Source of the DNA: Haplosporangium gracile | Lineage: Eukaryota > Mortierellomycota > Mortierellomycetes > Mortierellales > Mortierellaceae | DNA: 18,811 bases | Direction: 5' to 3' | NCBI GenBank assembly: GCA_015499985.1 | Contig: JAAAUF010000821.1 | Span: 1-18,811 of the forward strand | In this document: in pieces, positions 1-9,788 of the stretch | Numbering within the stretch: position 1 is the stretch's first letter | Layout: every line of letters starts with the position of its first letter | The notes under the pieces: model-generated | What the model was told of the DNA's origin: nothing | The model's database searches: none | Seen by the model: only the letters and a program-made list of their open reading frames with translations | Position numbers and translations under genes: made by a program

Positions 1-1140
1 ACGTTGTTTTGTGCGAGGAGTCCATTTCTCGCATTGTTTATGGGTCTCATTAGCTATTGTCGGGTCGATGTGGCCTCTTCTATTCGAGATCTTGGGTCAA
101 TGGTTTTATGCGACAGTTTTCTTTCCTTTCCATCAGGTACAACACAATCCTCTCGTCCGCCTCATTCACACCTTCTTTTGACAAACCGGCTCGTCGCCTT
201 GGTGGGCCAAACCCTGTTGGCTTCCCTCCCTTGCTCACTCCTGGTTCTTTCCTTGTGCTATGATTCCTTGGGATTTCTCCCACTCGACTGCCACCTTGCA
301 ATGCATATTCCATATCTCTCCGTGTGGACAAAATCCTAAATCACGCTCATAAAGGTCCACTCCTTAGCCAGGAATGCTGAGGCCAGGCCGTGGTAGACGT
401 CTCTGTGGTCCATGTCCTTGGTGCCTCTTGTTGCCCGTCATCATCGTCGTGATCGGTAGCTCCTTCTCACTCTGCTGCGCTTCCTCCAGCTACCGCTGCG
501 GTCGTTATGCTGTCTGTCGGCCATCTTTTCGATTCTCACGGTTTCCCTCAATGACCACTCCAACTTGTGAGTCTCATAGCAAGGGAGAAACAGGGGCGGT
601 GAACTTTGTCTTCGTCCTTCCCGCCTCCTCTTTTCTTGCTTCCAATGGGCTGTTGCTGCCCTCAGTGCTTTACCACCATTCTCGTCTCACTTCCACAATT
701 GTTCCACCGTCTCCACCTCATACCGACACATCCTGCAGCGCATATAATCCAGCGTCGGCAACATATCAGCGTCTTCTTTATCCTGTGGCTACGAAGGCAG
801 AAATGCTACTAGCTCATGAAAATGGGTAATTGTTGTCATGGATGATGCCTAGAGTCGATCTCCGGTCGCCATCCTTCCATTGTCGGATGTACGTCTCGAT
901 CCGTTGTTGCTGCAACCACTCATGATGGTTTTTGGTTATCGACTGTTGTTTCAAGGCTCTATTCACATCATCCTCTAGAGTGTGGCCATTGAGAGTAACT
1001 ACTGTCGATTCCGGGATCCGTCGGTTCATCATAAATGTAGTATGAATTGTAATAAGGTGCCTTTGGTGAGTAAAAGAAGAAGGGATTGCATGATACCCTT
1101 TTTTAAATGCTATGCATTCTGTCTTTAGCCGTTGTAGCAC
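1..1140 (-). mobile_element. Decayed non-LTR (LINE-type) retrotransposon 3' end
   Basis: On the minus strand the region reads, in order, as the C-terminal end of a LINE reverse-transcriptase ORF, broken by stops and frame changes. Around 1060-825 lies a segment with HEWLQQQRIETYIRQW followed by STLGIIHDNNYPF. After a one-base frame change (about 825), the next frame runs through ELVAFLPS, an in-frame TAG, then DADMLPTLDYM and CRMCRYEVETVEQLWK (about 765-695). This last part looks like the CxxC..ET..H..C zinc-knuckle that follows the RNase H/RT core in many fungal LINEs, but with Gln where His is expected and TGA where the second Cys pair would begin. At 318-235 a further piece, EIWNMHCKVAVEWEKSQGI, resembles the usual terminal W..RC....WE...GI segment. 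Between these pieces the reading frame is lost. The left end is cut by the window; no target-site duplication or poly(A) tail was found. The family resemblance is from memory, so the class is likely but the clade is unknown. Confidence 0.5.
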
Positions 1141-1151
1141 AACTGTAGCTT

Positions 1152-1461
1152 TTACAGTCTCTCCTCGAGCTTGGACAAGGCTGTCTCAGCGGGGTCAATG
1201 AGACACACAAGGCGTTCGCGGTAGTCGTACGGATCGGCAGAATCAAGCCAAGCTCGCTGGACGTGATCGACTGGTGGGTCAAAAGGCCTCTTGCCCTCCA
1301 ACATCGCCTCGAAGCCTTCTCGAGATCATTGAAGCCCCCAGGCGACAGTTCAGGGCCGCCTTCAGCAGCGAATCGTGCTCTTTGTGGCGGCGCTTCTTCA
1401 TATCGAGGGTCTCAATTGTACGTCCTGGTCCTTGTGAATTAAAGTGCAAAGTATTGTTCAT
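1152..1461 (-). pseudogene. Frameshifted small gene of unknown function (~103 codons)
   Basis: I do not recognise this protein. On the minus strand an ATG at 1461 in a strong start context (ACCACCATG) opens a frame beginning MNNTLHFNSQGPGRTIETLD, then a basic stretch MKKRRHKEHDSLLKAALN. That frame ends in a poor tail and stops near 1280. A second frame, open from about 1329 to the TAA at 1154-1152, carries a well-formed acidic sequence including FEAMLEGKRPFDPPVD, RAWLDSADPYDYRERL and ALSKLEERL. A short stretch in the third frame, GFNDLEKA (about 1340-1317), would bridge the two. This fits one original ORF with two single-base losses, one in the C5 run at 1335-1339 and one near 1317. The span is 310 nt and would be a multiple of three with two bases added. 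No GT-AG intron explains the jump. A TATATATAA box lies about 38 nt upstream of the ATG. Sequencing error or an unusual small exon remain alternatives. Confidence 0.4.
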
Positions 1462-1498
1462 GGTGGTGTTTTAGTCGAAGAGAAGCACTAGCTTTGAA

Positions 1499-1507
1499 TT
1501 ATATATA
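1499..1507 (-). promoter_or_regulatory. TATA box of the small frameshifted gene
   Basis: TATATATAA on the minus strand, about 38 nt upstream of the ATG at 1461. It is the clearest TATA element in the window and sits between that ATG and the 3' end of the aspartokinase gene at 1601. Its role is inferred from position only. Confidence 0.35.
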
Positions 1508-1600
1508 GATGCAGCACTGGCATCATCACATTCATATCAATGCCTCGGTATTATTTTAAGGAATATCAGTCTATCTAGTGAAAGCTGGCGGAAAAGTTCT

Positions 1601-3942
1601 TCAAATATCGGAGAATGTCTCGGCCAGCTTGCCAACATTGCTCAAGAGTTCACCGTGGATAACATTCATCGCTTGGATGGCCTGCCTTTCGAGGATAACG
1701 CAAGAGATGTTAATCTCCGAGGCACCTTGCGAGATCATCTCAATGTTGATCCCAGCTTTGGCAAGCGTCGAGAACATGCGGCCAGAGATACCGACCATGT
1801 TCTTCATCTGTTTGCCAACCAGCGAAAGAATGGCCATGTCCTTCATGACGTCGACAGTGCCAATCGACCGCAATGACTCCATGGCCTTCTCCATCTCGGT
1901 TTCAATGACATTGGCGCCAAGAGCCATTGAGATATGGACCTCCGATGTCGAAATCAGATCAACCGCGATTCCATACCGATCCAGGGTGCCAAAGATCTGC
2001 GCAAAGAAGCCATGCGAGACGGACTTGCGGTTGGAGTGGATGTTGAGAACCCACACGTTGTCCTTGATGGTCACAGCGGTGGGATGCCGCCGCGAGAGAT
2101 CCAGTTGATAGCCATTTTCAAGTAACACCTTGGACGAAGGTGGGGGCGTATTCCTTCCATTGGGTGTGCACACGCCAGAGGGTTGGTCTGGGAAGATGAT
2201 GGTGCCCGAGCCCTGGGGGTTCATCACGTTCTTGATGCGGATGGGGATCTGGGCACGGATGACCTGCTCCATGGTAAAAGGATGGATGACCTCTGAGCCA
2301 TAATACGTCAACTCGGAGGCCTCTTCCGGTGTGATGATGTTGAGTAGCCTTGCATCCTTAACCTTGCGGGGATCTGCGGTGAAAATACCGTCGACCTCCT
2401 TCCACACTTGGAGCTCCTCTGCGTCTAATCCGACGGCGATCAAGGCAGCGGCCAAATCGGTGTAGCCACGGCCGATGCTTGTCAATAAACTACCGGGCAC
2501 CGAACCAAAAAAGCCTATATAACGAAGCAGTGGAAGAAGGTGTTAATAAATAAGATTGTCGTTGACAGATCGGAATTTTCAGGATCAAAAATTATGATTT
2601 AATGCCTTCTTTTCATTCTGTATGCAGCAATTGGTCCCACTTGCTTTTCTCCCTTTCGTCCTGGCCGTGTTATTGCCCACATCCCTCCTCTCTTTGCGTC
2701 CTGCACTTGGTTCCGTTTGGTCCTTTCCTTCTGTCCTTGTCGTTTAGTCCTCTCAAGCTGCCCGTCTTAGTACGCCGTCTTCCCTGCAATTTATCCCGTC
2801 AACATATTGTCTTCTTTTAGCTTACCAGTGACAACAGGAACACGATGACCGCATTTGGATACAGCAGCAGCAAAGGCGCGGGAAAGGTAGTCGTAAAAGT
2901 TTTGGTCGAGACAGTTGACATCAAAGACGGCTTCGATCACATTCTCCAGACTAACAAATTGCGTCTCTACGCCGCGGTCCTCGAGTAGGGCAGCGACGAT
3001 TCTACACGATAGTTTTTCGCCTACCGCCATAATGATATCCTTAGATCTTGGGGAAATCTCTTCAATGATCTATTGTGGTAATGAGAAAGAAAATAAAACA
3101 ACAATTCCCAAGATTGATAATGATTAGCATGTTTTTCAATTGTTCCTTTGTTCCGCATCGACACATGCCAATACAAAGAAAAGGGAGGCGATGCGGATGT
3201 GTTACCTGAGCTGCCTCCAAGAACGCCTTGAGGCGATCGCAGTCCTGGTTGATCTCGTCCTGCACACGCTTCAAGATATCGGCATCGGAAATTTGCTTCT
3301 TGCATGCATCGAGGTGGTCCAGGCGGATCTCCTGTACTGTCTCGACAAACTCGATGGATCCAGGGACCAATGCGGACGCAGCTGCCTTGAGCAATCTATA
3401 AGCAAAAGAAATGAAATTAATCATTAATCCCACATGTATTTCTTCCTTTTTGCTTCAGCAATGTGCTGATTACACATGGTAACAAGATGCTAAGTCATTG
3501 CTGATGCTGCAGGGCGGAGCATTGGTCTGAATTAAAGAAAGGTATATTATTTCATACCTATTTGTGGTTCCGAGAGATTTGCTCTCGCTGCTTCTTGCTG
3601 AACAGACAACGACAACACGATTTGTGGGGAGATAAGATCTACAACGATGCAAACATGGTACTACGAGTTAGCATGTTGTGTGGCATAGGTGGCGCAAAAC
3701 AAAGTACTTCCTGCAACTTGATACTAGGAATAAAAGATGACCTTTTTGTTCTAAAATGAGGGGACTTACTGGACGATGGTGCCTGTGATAGTCTCGATGA
3801 ATTTTCCGATGCTGGTGCCGCCAAACTTTTGGACAAGCCATGGCTTTTGGGCGCCAAAGTCATCTCCGTTGCGGTATGAACTTCCGTTGGTCTCGATGAC
3901 CATGTGAGGAGGCAATGAACGTCTAAGGGGAGATGCAGTCAT
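1601..3942 (-). CDS. HOM3: Aspartokinase (aspartate kinase), five exons, 533 aa
   Basis: Phosphorylates L-aspartate with ATP, the first step toward threonine, methionine and isoleucine in fungi; cytosolic. Exons on the minus strand: 3942-3770, 3638-3558, 3395-3206, 3069-2826, 2514-1601 (1602 nt with stop). All junctions are GT-AG and in phase. Residues 39-44 are the KFGGTS nucleotide/substrate motif, followed by VVVVCSARSS. MAVGEKLSC and GRGYTDLAAAL (about 244-254) belong to the kinase core, and VWKEVDGIFTADPRKV (about 266-281) and PEEASELTYYGSEVIHPFTM (about 292-311) are hallmark aspartokinase segments. Two ACT regulatory domains follow (about 383-455 and 456-533), with NIHSN and ISTSEVHISM in the first and INIEMISQGASEINISCVI in the second. 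Length matches yeast Hom3 (527 aa). The start at 3942 is the first in-frame ATG and has A at -3 (ACAACAATG). Allosteric threonine inhibition is known for the family but not shown here. Confidence 0.96.
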
Positions 3943-5105
3943 TGTTGTTTTTGTATGGGTTTGGAAGGGAAACAAACGGGTTGGTTTGGAGTGGGAGTAG
4001 TTCCGGTAGTGTGTGCGTGAATAGAAAGACAGTTGGGTTGGGTTAAGCTGGCTTAAGTAAGGCGAGAATGGAGAAGAGAACTTGAAAGTTCAAGTACGCT
4101 GGTAGGTAAAGGTGAGGAGTGTGAGTGGGTGGGAGAGGAAGGTGATAAAGAGGGGAAATGAGAAAGAAAAAGAGAAGGATTAAATATGATGGTTGTTATC
4201 TATTTTGTATCGGAGAAAGTAAATCTTTTTTGAACAACAAAAAAAAACAAGGCAAGGGAAATGATGTCGGTCATGAGTCAACGTCTGTAGACTTCAGGGT
4301 CATTTGTCACTTACATGGGGTTCAGTACTTGCCACTTCCTCTATTTGAATGAGATGCATTCCACCGAGTCATTGATAAACTTTTTGTTTGCATCAACCCG
4401 CACGGCGATTGGTAACTTAAATAGACATAACAAGTAAAGAAGACCAAAAAAATAGCACTCGAGGTGCGTGGGAGTGAAATTGCACTGTTACATTCGTAAG
4501 TTCGTCCATGACTGAGAGGGGACTTATCACCCTGAGCAACAACTCAGAAGGGTACATTCGTTACTCATCGTCTGGGTCTCATTTTCCTTTTCAGTCCGAC
4601 AAAACGAACGAGTCATTTGTAGTCTTGCTTAGTCGGTTACTGTCCTGTCCAATAGCCATCAAAAATAGACGACTAGCGGCAGCGGTCCATTGCACACCAG
4701 CGTGGCTATGTCTGCATGTATGGTCCTCCCTTTTTTCATTTCTGATTGTTGGCCAGGGCCAGACCCTCGCTGGTGTCCTGCTTTCTTCGTTCATCCTCCC
4801 GTAAATTCAAAAAAAAAAACGGGTCCACTCGACATAAGCCAAGGTCACTCCCCCCTGTCTAAGAGAGGGAGTCCTCGGACCAGTTGGCGCTCCTGCAGAA
4901 ATAGCCAAGGCTGCTTTTTCTCTCGCTTTCTCCCCCTATCCCTTTCTCTCTTGCTCTTTACCTCGTTCTCCCCCCTTTCTTTTTCTTTTTCTATTTCTTT
5001 CTCACTCATTCCCATTCCCATTCTTTTCTTTCCCTCTCCTTACACATTTTCTTCTTTTGCCAACAGAAGCTTCTCTCATTTAAAAGTACATAACCCTTTC
5101 ACGAG
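3943..5105. promoter_or_regulatory. Divergent promoter region between aspartokinase and IQM-like gene
   Basis: A gene-free stretch of 1163 nt separating the two start codons. The side next to the aspartokinase start is G/purine-rich on the plus strand, so pyrimidine-rich in the transcribed direction (about 3960-4160). The side next to the IQM-like start is a long CT tract (about 4915-5060) followed by a TTTAAAA stretch near 5079. Three GAGTCA cores lie at 4275-4280, 4366-4371 and 4610-4615, and an inverted CCAAT (ATTGG) near 4405. Open frames at 4508-4804 and 4690-5109 show no protein-like composition. Confidence 0.55.
4274..4280. promoter_or_regulatory. Gcn4/Cpc1-type site TGAGTCA
   Basis: A perfect palindromic TGA(G/C)TCA element, the consensus of the general amino acid control bZIP factor (Gcn4 in yeast, Cpc1/CpcA in other fungi). 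It lies 332 nt upstream of the aspartokinase ATG. Two half-matching GAGTCA (TGACTC on the other strand) copies follow at 4366-4371 and 4610-4615. Yeast HOM3 is under this control; binding here is inferred. Confidence 0.45.
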
Positions 5106-7473
5106 ATGATGTCCACAGTTCCCATCATCCCTCCAGTCCAAGGAGAAACCCCTTCGAAAGCAGAACCTTCGCAGGGTCTTGCTCACAGTCCCACGAGTTC
5201 CCAGCCGGCTTCAGACAAGAACGATACCAACCTCTGCCACCACCACAACCGGGGCAAGAGCGAGCATTATACAGAGTATGGCAAAAGCATAAGGCCAATT
5301 GTGACATTGGCAGCTGAGAATAAACCCTGTGTCTTTGCAGAGCCAGCCTCCGAGAAGGAGAAAAAGGCGGCCACCGTCATCCAGTCTGTGTACCGAGGAT
5401 ACCAGTAAGGCATTTTGTTCTGTAGTATCGTTACTCTGGGTGATGCCGATCGTACAAAAAAATGGATTCTCACCCCATCCATCAACCCATCGTCACTCCT
5501 CTCTTTTCCCTTTTCATCTCTTCAGAGCGCGACGAGACCTCTATGGGTCAGCACTGACAGCCTCCCAGGTATGCAAAGTCAGACAGATGGGGCGGGATAA
5601 GATTACTAAGGAACACGCATGAAAAAAATGATTATCCGAGAATGTCAGCATGCAGCGCTCCTTGAAGAAAGTGCTAAAAAGAGTTGTCAGTTGCGTCAGT
5701 ACAGGCATGAACTCAAGTGTCTGACCCTCACCCTCGCCACTATATTCACCCATTTGCGAAATGTATATTTTACGTATGTAGAAGTGGCGCTATTTGATCG
5801 ACCACAGTCGCATTGAGCTCATCCACAAACGCGACGCCATCAATCATCAGGCGCAGGAGGGGACAAACCAGGGCCCCGAAGATCCGAATCAGTCTTCGGC
5901 TCTGCTATCACCATGCACACCCAATGATAGCAGGACACGCTGGGCATGGAGGCGGGCAGAGTTCCTTGGTTCGCGACTCGGCAAGGTAACAACAGTAACT
6001 AAAACAACAACAGCAATGATATCGACAATAGCAACTCATGCACTTGAAATTATACAAGGATGCGGGCATAGATATACATGGGCATGGATGCATGAATACT
6101 TGTTCCTTGCCACTTGCCTGTTTTCTCTACTGTACTCCTCTGCCGTCCTCTTCCATTTACTCTCCACAATGAACTGTGTCCCTATCCGCAACGCAAGCAC
6201 GATTTGCACTCCTACGAACGATAAAAATGGACCTTCAACGTCCACAACTGCCACGAACATTGTAATACCTCGACGGCCGGCTGAGGACTGGAAACACAGC
6301 AACCATACCCCACTTCTATACGGAACATTAGTGTTAATAACTTGTTAAAACGACTGGATTGTGATGTACAAATTAGGGAAGCATTGGCGTATCGACCGAA
6401 GAGGCACTGGTTTTGGTAAGGCTACTTCCTATCCCGCCAGACTGTTTATCTTGGCGCTTGTACCGTACAAGAACTCTTATTCGAGGCGAAGAAGAAGGCG
6501 TATTAATGGGGTCTGCGTCATTTTTGTTCCTTTACTCCTGATCTGGTAGCTCACTGAACATTGGCTCGAGATGTCCGACAAGAAGCACCGCTATGGTTCT
6601 AATCTCAAGGTACGCCGAGCTGCATCATTTTATGCGCTTTTTTTCGGCATGCTTATGTTCATAGGCACAAAAGGGGCTGTTGCAAGAAGAACGGGGTGTT
6701 TGCTGGGCTATTGTGATAGGAATGGTCCAAAATAGAATCATTGCTCACACCAGCTGCTCATATTTCGCCATCTATGTTTTTTTTAGGTCTATCACGAGCA
6801 CTGGTTGGCACAGGATACTTCACAAAACTTTTTCTATTGGCTGGATAAGGGTGATGGCAAGGAGGTCGACATTGAAGAGAGACCTCGGGCGCGACTCGAT
6901 GAGCAGCGTGTCCATTACCTTCAGGAGCATGAGCGCGCCCAATACGCTGTCAAGGTCGTTGAAGGACTTTTCTATTACAAGCAGTCGGGCCAACTTGTCC
7001 ATACACTTCCAACGTCGGTCACGGCTGATGACGACGTCGATGTCTCGCAAATCCTTCCGGATGCCAACGAACATGACGACGAGGAGACACGGCTGGAGAA
7101 GAAGCGGATCCGCAACAAGTCCAAGTTCATCTATGTGACCGATCCTCAGGGTATACTCTATATTGCGCAGAAGGTCAAGGGACAGTTCCACCACTCGAGT
7201 TTTCTGGGCGGTGGGACCGTCTGTGCTGCGGGAGGGATTATTGTCAACCGAGGCAAGCTGATCAAGATTAACCCAAAGTCTGGACACTATCGACCGGGGC
7301 AGAGGCACTTTGATCGACTGTTGAGCAACCTGGAGGCGATGGGGATTTCGCTGGAAGGCGTCAAGGTGTCTACAGGGATCTTGGAGGCGGAAGTTGATGG
7401 TGATGGCAACGAGCCAGGACGGCAAGGGTCCAGTGACCGATTGGTGATGCCATTAGAGAAGACGGACGCCTGA
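5106..7473 (+). CDS. IQM-family IQ-motif (calmodulin-binding) protein, five exons, 430 aa
   Basis: Exons 5106-5404, 5526-5568, 5782-5985, 6550-6609 and 6787-7473 (1293 nt with stop), with GT-AG borders and consistent phase. Residues 1-85 are Pro/Ser-rich and probably disordered. The IQ motif IQSVYRGYQAR starts at residue 92 and matches IQxxxRGxxxR exactly; it is split by intron 1. Then come KWRYLIDHSRIELIHKRD, HWLEMSDKKHRYGSNLK (186-202), NFFYWLDKGDGKEVD (216-230), KGQFHHSSFLGGG (333-345) and SGHYRPG (367-373). These blocks, in this order, are the signature of the plant IQM proteins (calcium-independent calmodulin binders such as IQM1) and their fungal relatives. The biochemical role in fungi is not established; calmodulin binding is inferred from the IQ motif. 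Two ATGs sit together at 5106 and 5109; the first was chosen. Intron 3 (564 nt) is unusually long for the window. Confidence 0.88.
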
Positions 7474-7484
7474 AAAAAACTTTA

Positions 7485-7490
7485 AATAAA
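7485..7490 (+). terminator. Polyadenylation signal AATAAA
   Basis: AATAAA beginning 12 nt after the stop codon of the IQM-like gene, followed by a T-rich run from about 7493. It is very close to the stop, so the 3' UTR would be short. Confidence 0.5.
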
Positions 7491-8276
7491 CATTTTTTTT
7501 TGTTATTTGTAGAGCAGACAGGGATCGAGTATGGGTAAAGTTGCAGGAATGGATGGGGTGCCCAGTTCAGCAAGCACTGCACAGTGGGCATTGTGGTCGC
7601 AGTGCTTGAGCGGAGCAATGGAGTGGGAATTCAAGGTGATTTGATAAGCAGGCCAAAAAAACCAATGATGAGAGCAAGAAGCATGCCCACAGACACACAG
7701 CAGGCAAAACAAACAATGGTTCAACAACAGCAATAACATCAAATGGTTAGCAGTGGGAGGATGAATGCATGGTAAGCAAGCCGCTGGTTGTCTTTCCCGC
7801 GGCAAAGTACGCTAGGGAGAGAGTGAGAGATGGTGCCTGACGATCAGGTGATTAATGGAGAGCACGACGCTTCGACCGTTCCTCTTTTCCTTCTTCTTCG
7901 ATGCGGGAGGCTGGCTCGGTGCTGGCCACTCCAAGGCATTCATGCGACCCAGTTTGTGCAACTATAGGCATTCAGGCTCCCAGGGGGTCTGTCTTACAGT
8001 TCGGCCACCGCGAGGCTGCCAGCCGCCGACAACTCCTTCCCTTTTTTATTTTAGTGGCTTGGATTAGTCAAGTTTGGCACGCTGGCACAACGGTGGAGGA
8101 TTTGGCGCCCAATACAAAAAATATCCTTTTCCCTTTTCTAGGGTTCAATTCTTACTCTACACTCATTCTTTTCTGTTTTTTTTTTATTTTTTTTCTTTTC
8201 ATTCCTCTTCTCCTTTACTCTTATCCTTACCCTTCTCCACTCCTCCCTCACTGCTCACGCTCACGCTCACACAACC
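7491..8276. other. Intergenic region and promoter of the SNA/PMP3-family gene
   Basis: About 790 nt without a supported gene. The minus-strand frame at 7503-7805 is Cys/His/Leu-rich with no recognisable domain and reads like an accidental frame. A short perfect palindrome CCTGA-CGA-TCAGG lies near 7835-7848. From about 8110 the sequence becomes T- and CT-rich, including a poly(T) stretch around 8175-8200 and a CTCACGCTCACGCTCACAC repeat just before the ATG at 8277. This is the usual fungal core-promoter and 5' leader composition. Confidence 0.5.
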
Positions 8277-9788
8277 ATGGTTCACTTTACCGGCTCTGAC
8301 ATTACCCTCTTTGTCATTGGCTTCTTCCTGCCTCCTCTGGTAAGTCCTCTGCGAAGGATTTATTGCACACATATTCATTTTTTAATATATTTTGGTGTAA
8401 TGCTTTCTAACTATGTATTTTCTCCCGCCCACTCTCTCACTCTTCTTTTTGACTCCGCTTTTAACATGCCGGGAATGACACTTCCTTTAGGCTGGTATGT
8501 AGCTTCGATGTTTGCCTCTGGAGACTCCTGCTGTTCAATGGCATCCTTTGGCGCATCAAGGGACGCGCTGTTCTTCAAGTCAGCACGCCGAAAACATTCT
8601 TGTGGCCACTCATCGCTTTACCGCAACGCGCCAAAAAAAACCAGCGCAGGTTGTCAATAAGCAGTAAAAAAACGACTCAGCACACGCAATCATGAAGTCC
8701 TTGTTCTAACACTGCGTTTCTTTCTTTCTCTCACTCGTGTAGTTCTGTTCAAGCAAGGATGTGGGTGTGAATTTTTAATAAGGTAAAGAACATTCGTCCG
8801 CCTTTGTGCTTTCTTCTCGATCATCTCTCTCTCGTTTTTTTGTTACTCTTTTGATTGCGTTTCTTGTGTGTGTAGAAGCGAGTACGTTTGTTTTGTTGCC
8901 TTGTTGTTGGTTGCTTTGCATTGCGGGACTGGAGAAGATGCATAATTCTTTTCCACCCTCACCTCCTCGATTATTTTTCCTTTTGTTTTCTCTCTTCTTG
9001 GCAATCCGCGACAAAAACACTATGTATGTGTTCACTCAACAGACGCTCCACAAAGGCCTGGGTCTTTTTGTGCAACCAATTAGGAGTTTTTCTTATTCGT
9101 TTTTTTGTTGATGTTCTTGTTGGATAAGCAGCAGGAAAATAAGGCGATTCTCTCACACGCGTGAATGTGTAGGCAAGAAATACAAACAACACCACACATT
9201 GTCCGTCCCTCCTCCCTGTTGCTGTTTTTATTTTGTTATTGATCGTGCTCATCCATCTAACCTCTCCCTTTTAACTCGTGTGCACTATTCTCCCCACTTA
9301 TTGCGTGCTTACCATTCAGCTTGGGTCTGACCCTCCTCGGACATGTCCCTGGGATTGCCTACGCCTGGTGGATTATTTACACCAACCGCGAGGACCCAAG
9401 AACCCGCCGTCGGATCGACCACGGTGGTCAGAACAGCGTCGACCGTCGCTCGTACCTCGCCATCGCCCAGCAAGGACATGCTGGCTCCCCTGCTTCTTCT
9501 GGTGGTGCTGTTGTCCATGCTCCCCACAGCCATGACCCTCAAGCTCAGGTTCACAGCGGCGGCCAGTCGCAGACTCAGACGACTGTTACGAAGTCTCAGG
9601 AGCAACATCCTGGTCTTCCTCATCAAAACAGCTCCACCCGCACTATTACCACTACCACGACCACTCGCACCTCGTCCAACGGTGGCCCTCCCCAGACCAC
9701 CCAGACCATCATTACTTCCCAGAACGGCGAGGTTATTGACAAAAAAGTCGTTGTCGTCGACAAGAAGGATACCCCTCCCACCTACTAA
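8277..9788 (+). CDS. PMP3/SNA-family two-helix membrane protein with PPTY tail, 191 aa
   Basis: Exons 8277-8339 (63 nt), 8491-8494 (4 nt), 8743-8782 (40 nt) and 9320-9788 (469 nt); total 576 nt with stop. The joined N-terminus reads ITLFVIGFFLPPLAVLFKQG, then CGCEFLISLGLTLLGHVPGI and AYAWWIIYTN. This is the UPF0057/PMP3 pattern of two transmembrane helices (about 9-25 and 33-54) with PP at the end of helix 1 and PG in helix 2. A long hydrophilic tail (55-191) rich in Gln, Ser and Thr ends in PPTY (188-191). That architecture is closer to yeast Sna3/Sna4, where a PPxY motif recruits the ubiquitin ligase Rsp5 for sorting to the vacuole, than to the 55-aa Pmp3. Rsp5 recruitment is inferred. The start has a good context (ACAACCATGG). 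The model depends on a 4-nt microexon, described separately. Confidence 0.87.
8491..8494 (+). other. 4-nt microexon (GCTG)
   Basis: CTTTAG|GCTG|GTATGT. Exon 1 ends in phase 0 at a GTAAGT donor, while the next recognisable coding piece (LFKQGCGCEFLI, from 8743) needs one extra leading base. GCTG supplies Ala plus the G of Val, giving PPLAVLFKQG, as expected for this family (compare PPVAV and PPLAV in yeast members). It has a consensus acceptor and a consensus donor. The downstream intron has a CTAAC branch site at 8706-8710, and a TTTTAAC upstream may serve intron 1. Skipping it would give a stop 11 codons later. Confidence 0.75.

Noticed and set aside
374..829. Plus-strand frame of 151 codons
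   Set aside because: Low-complexity Ser/Pro translation, antisense to the retrotransposon remnant; no domain and no promoter seen.
3140..3427. Plus-strand frame of 95 codons
   Set aside because: Antisense to aspartokinase exon 3, whose minus-strand translation is conserved.
6820..7425. Minus-strand open frame of 201 codons
   Set aside because: It is the antisense shadow of the last IQM-like exon, whose plus-strand translation carries the conserved family blocks.
7661..7850. Possible C/D-box snoRNA (ATGATGA ... CTGA)
   Set aside because: The boxes are about 170 nt apart with no terminal stem; chance matches to short motifs.
8060..8150. tRNA-like sequence with GGGTTCAATTC
   Set aside because: No matching acceptor stem, D-arm or anticodon arm could be drawn at the correct spacing.
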